A program made the position numbers and the translations under genes. 64,000 bases of DNA, taken from Acridotheres tristis. Taxonomy: Eukaryota > Chordata > Aves > Passeriformes > Sturnidae. Below are positions 60,401 through 64,000 of the stretch, piece after piece. Position 1 is the first letter of the stretch, and each line of letters begins with the position of its first letter. The notes beneath the pieces are model-generated. The model was not told the DNA's origin. It did not search any database and was given only the letters and a program-made list of their open reading frames with translations. The stretch lies in the NCBI GenBank assembly GCA_037013685.1, contig CM072889.1, forward strand, positions 15,013,976-15,077,975, written 5' to 3'.

Positions 60401-62690
60401 GATTATCAGATAAATGGGCTCCTAATAACTGGCATGATTGGAAAGTAATGGGGAAACAGCTGAACGTGGTGGCAGGGGGTGTGCTAAACATGGAAAAGAT
60501 CCAGGAATTCCTTGCCCTGTCCATAAGACGAGGGGGCTGGGAATGATCTTCCCCTGCCTTCCCAGCGCTGTTCGCTGCTCCCAGAGTGAGCAGGGGGAGA
60601 AGCCCCTTCCCCACGGGAATGCCCCGCAATTCCCCCCTTTCCCCCCGCGCCTGCCCAACCCCTGATTGCTCATTAACCAGCTCTTGCACCAGAGAATAAT
60701 GAGTCGTAAATCACCCTGCAATCGCCTGGACTTTAAACCCCAGCCCTCCTGGAGTGCGCGGCCATCCCGCCGGGAGAAGGGGGAGAGGCCCCCGATCATC
60801 CCAACCCAGCCTCGGTTTTCCTTGGACTTTCGCATCTTGCAGGCTCGGGTTAATCTTGGAGCAAACAGTGCGGGAGATAAGGAGCCGGCCGACCCGGCGA
60901 GCCCCTCGTCCTCCATCCCACACCTCACCTTTGTTTTCCTTGGCCCAGCCCCGCAGGTGTTCGCTGCCAAAGCAGCCCCATTGCCCCAGGATGCCAAAGT
61001 CTCGGAAAATGGGACCAGCGCCATCCAGCAGCACCCCAAATCCATCTTGGTTATCCCTATCCTCCCCCGGCAGCTCTGGATCGCCCTTTCCTGGGCTCTT
61101 TCCTTGTGTTTTTCCTCTCCACAACATCCTTGGGTGGAGTGAAGCATGTTAACAACCACCCCGGTAGTTTTCTCACTCTTGGTGTGGGTTCTGCCACCTC
61201 GGGCCAATGTCGCCGTGATAAGGTGGTGGCACCATGACTCAGGAAAAACGAGAGCAGGGAAAACAGGGAGTAAGACTGGCCAGAAAACGGCCAACACTTC
61301 CCCTACACGTAGAAAAAATGGGGAGAATCATGTTTTCAGAGTCTTTCATCGAAATCGGGAGGGCAGGGAATAGGACATTGTTTGTGGAATGAAATAGAGG
61401 AGAATAAAAACTCCAAAATATTCATGTTTGAATTTTTCTCCATCCAATGGCAAAATTTTTCTCTTCCACGGCAAAAAGGAGGTTTCAACATCAGCCTCTG
61501 GCTGGCACAAGGAGTGGGGACGTGTCGCATTTTTCCCTGTCCCCTCGCAGCCCCCCGGCCCTGCCGCACCCCTGGGCTCGCTCAGGAGCCCCCGCTCTCC
61601 CTTTGAACCTTTCCCTTTGAACCTCCCTCCGCCGATTCCCTGCGGGACACCTGAAAGCCATTACCCGGCAGATGTGGGTGGGAAGGGAGCGCTGGGGGGC
61701 TCGGGGGTGCTGGCAGGAGTGACCCGTCTTTGATCAAAACCTTTGCTCTGCTCCTCTCAGCCTCACTCGCAGCCTCCCCGGGTCAGTGCACGGGGGCAGC
61801 GCTCGGCACAACTGTCCTCATGCAGGAAAATGGGTGGAAATCCCAGCCTCCCAAAGCCACCTCCATGTGGGGACATCCCACCCCCAAAGCCATCCCAGTG
61901 TCGAGACATCCCAACCCTCGGTAAATGCAGGGCATCCCACTCCTCCTTCCCTCAGGTCCTCTCTCCTGGGGAAGCCATGGGGCTTTTCCAGGACCCTGGA
62001 GCCCCAGGAGCAGCCGGACAGGAGCGGCCACACCTTCACCTGCTGCTTCCACCAGCTCAGGGGCAAAATCCCATCATAGGAGCAGCCCCCAGCTCGGCAC
62101 CAAAATAACCTCAGACCCACACTAGCCTTGCACGGGTGCCTGTGGCCAGGGCATGGCCACCCCACCGCCTCCCCCGGAGGTGTGAGGGACCTTTGATCGG
62201 CTTTGCAGCCGTAGGAATCTCCGGGACACCGGGATCTCCCCTGTCAGGAAGAGCAGCCACACTAAATCGTGCATCCCCAGCACACAAACGGCTCCACTCA
62301 TCGCCTGTCCCTCCCCATCCTCTGGGCTCCGGCTGAGAAAGTGCTTCCAGACACGGGCCGGAGATTTGGGAACCTCCCCGGGGCCCCAGCTGTGCTGTGG
62401 AGATGGGAAAACAAGACCTGGGGCTGCACCGATGCTGCTGAGCAAGCGGGTTGGGGAGGCAGGATGCTGCCACTGTCCTGCCAGCCTTGCCAGCCCTACC
62501 TGTCCTGCCAGTCCTACGTGGCCTGCCATTCCTGCCATTCCTGCCAGTCCTGCCATTCCTGCCATCCTTGCCATTCCTGCCATCCCTTCCAGCCCTGGCC
62601 ACTTCCCAGCTGCAGGCTCGTGGCACCCACGGGTCCCCATCCTGCCCCCAGCTCTTCAGGCACCTTCAGCTCCCCGAAGAGGCTGATTTG
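57440..62690. other. Upstream intergenic DNA, no gene recognised
   Basis: Unique-looking DNA with a short GTGGCT repeat (57771-57798), a GGACACAC run (59520-59562) and a 10-bp minisatellite (62476-62592). Patches at 58740-58980 and 60340-60470 are AT-balanced and non-repetitive and might be conserved elements. The longest frame, 60422-61297 on the minus strand (292 codons), shows no known domain and I do not call it a gene. Confidence 0.55.
62476..62592. repeat. 9-10-bp minisatellite (CCTGCCATTC)n
   Basis: About a dozen copies of CCTGCCATTC, CCTGCCAGTC or CCTTGCCAGC. The minus-strand frame reads as a Gly-x-y pattern that superficially resembles collagen. The pattern comes directly from the 9-bp periodicity. 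Confidence 0.9.
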
Positions 62691-62699
62691 GCACTGCTG

Positions 62700-62752
62700 G
62701 GTTGTACTCGATGGTCCTGGAGATCCTTTCCTACCTAAACGATCCTAGGATT
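62700..62752 (+). mobile_element. CR1 LINE 3' terminus (short), plus orientation
   Basis: Only the last 50 bp are present: GGTTGTACTCGATGGTCC, TCCTTTCCTACCTAAACG and ATCCTAGGATT resemble a second CR1 subfamily's 3' end (a form with ...TTTCCAACCTAAATGATTC). It is short and diverged, so confidence is moderate. Confidence 0.6.
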
Positions 62753-62754
62753 TC

Positions 62755-64000
62755 CCAGCAGATTCCCACTGGAGTTTCCCACCCCTCTCCCTGCCCTCAG
62801 CTCCCTAGCTCATCCATTCCCTGGTTCACCCCCACTGAGGTCCCGCAGGGATGTGCCCTCCCTTGCACGGGACAGAAGGATGAGGGACTCATGTCCTGCT
62901 GTCAGGGATGTCCCACAGCCCTGTGGTCACCCTGCATGGCCAATGGAGCATCCACCAGCTCCCCAAATCCTGAACTCACTGCTCCAGCCCCCGGGATGGT
63001 GAGTTCCATTCGGGATCTTCCCTTTGAGCAGCACTTCCCCATAGCAGCCAGGAAATGCCACCCCAGCCCTTCCCTGGGGTCACCCAGAGCAGTCACTGCT
63101 GGGAGCTGCTCCAACCCCTTCCTCTCCCCTACAAAAATCCCTTTTCCAGTTGGGTTCACTTCTCTATGTTTATAATGGATTTGTCCCGTGATTAATCATT
63201 CCAAGAATTCCCTGCAGATCCTCTCGGCACTTGGGAGGGGACATTGTGCCTATGGCTCCGAATTCCTCTGGATTAGCAGTTAAGACATCTTTTCTCACTT
63301 TCTATCCAAGGGAGAGCCCTTCTGGTAGAGCCATTACAGGACTCACACAGCCTCGCTCTTTGTAGGGCTGAGATTCCCTCGGCAGGATTTGCTCCCATCT
63401 TTCACCAAGGTCTTTTTGGGGACCATAAGCCTAATTAAAACCTTATTCATTATAACTTTAGCACCTCGTTGCGCCTCAAGGACTTTGTAATCCCTCTCTG
63501 GGATTCCTGGGAGTAGAATACAAGTTGGGTTCAATGTTGACTTGAAGTGAGTCAAGAGGTGCAGGTAAAATTCCCGGCTCACAGCTCCATCCACCCCTCC
63601 CAAAATTCCAGGATCCTTTGTGGATTCCTGCCACCCCATCTTGTCCTCATCATCCTCTTGGATGGGCTCTTCTCCATCCAAATCCATCCCCAGCTGCAAT
63701 ACTGGGCACTGGGGATGTGACATCTCAAAAAAAGCAGCTAAAAGATGATGTGGGGGAAGGGAAAATATCTGCAAAGAGGAGCTCAGGACAACCCAAATGT
63801 GTTCCCCCCGGATTTCCCCAAGCTTTTGTTTTGGTCACGACGGTCATTTATTTTTAATATGTTTTCCTGTCATTAAGTTTCATTTCAGGATTTTCGAAGC
63901 AGAAAAACATGTTCAGTAATTTGGGGGGGTTTTCTCTCTCTTTTTTTGTAGTGAAAAAGGCAAATAGTGCTGATCTGCTCCTGACAAAATTGATGAATCG
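62755..64000. other. Right-edge intergenic DNA, no gene recognised
   Basis: Non-repetitive sequence of balanced composition. A 144-codon minus-strand frame (63343-63774) is open but matches no family I recognise. AT-rich sequence from about 63830 to the edge could be a regulatory element. In other vertebrates STARD8 lies upstream of EFNB1, so a neighbouring gene may begin beyond this edge. Confidence 0.45.

Noticed and set aside
60422..61297. 292-codon minus-strand frame, one of the longest outside simple repeats
   Set aside because: Composition is irregular with no domain, signal peptide or splice context that I recognise. It is consistent with chance in GC-rich DNA, though only a search could settle it.
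62111..62640. Collagen-like Gly-x-y frame on the minus strand
   Set aside because: The Gly periodicity comes from a 9-10-bp simple repeat. There are no flanking collagen domains or splice structure.

Overview
This window is vertebrate nuclear DNA, almost certainly from a bird. The evidence is an ephrin-B1 gene with the expected protein sequence and splice phases, many 3'-truncated CR1 LINE fragments, one probable retroviral LTR, a GC-rich base composition, and many short G/C-rich minisatellites. No prokaryotic or organelle features are present (no operons, CRISPR arrays, insertion sequences or ribosome binding sites). Most open frames of 60 to 300 codons arise from GC richness or from tandem repeats and are not genes.

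The only protein-coding gene I can support is EFNB1 (ephrin-B1), on the minus strand. Coding exon 1 (39597-39712) encodes the start codon, the signal peptide and the first residues of the mature protein. Exon 2 (10858-11135) encodes most of the Eph-receptor-binding domain. Exon 1 ends after two bases of a Lys codon and exon 2 begins with the third base, so the reading frame joins exactly (131 codons plus one base). Intron 1 is about 28.5 kb. Intron 2 runs off the left edge after at least 10.86 kb. I looked for exons 3-5 (end of the binding domain, stalk, membrane segment, PDZ-binding tail) in 1-10857 and did not find them, so they should lie further left.

Layout. 1-10857: part of intron 2, with a probable solo LTR (about 4036-4445), two opposed CR1 fragments (7070-7253) and a near-perfect 27-bp-stem hairpin (8661-8741). 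11136-39596: intron 1, with CR1 pieces, several minisatellites, AT-rich islands that look like candidate regulatory elements, a 266-codon open frame carrying in-frame repeats (33177-33974), and a 40/29-bp minisatellite (37575-38172). 39390-40240: CpG-island promoter of EFNB1 with a CCAAT box and a CTCF-like motif. 40290-43190: a T-rich block, a 45-bp-class tandem array and a 1.15-kb pyrimidine minisatellite. 43200-64000: upstream intergenic DNA with no gene I can recognise. It holds 21-bp and 24-bp minisatellites, an AT microsatellite region, several CR1 fragments and a decayed reverse-transcriptase relic.

The most unusual observations are the 8661-8741 hairpin, the mirror-image strand asymmetry on both sides of the EFNB1 CpG island (both outward-facing strands are pyrimidine-rich), and the frame-preserving repeat array in the 33.2-34.0 kb open frame. 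I see no convincing new multi-gene system. All motif, repeat and conservation calls were made by eye, without alignment or database search.
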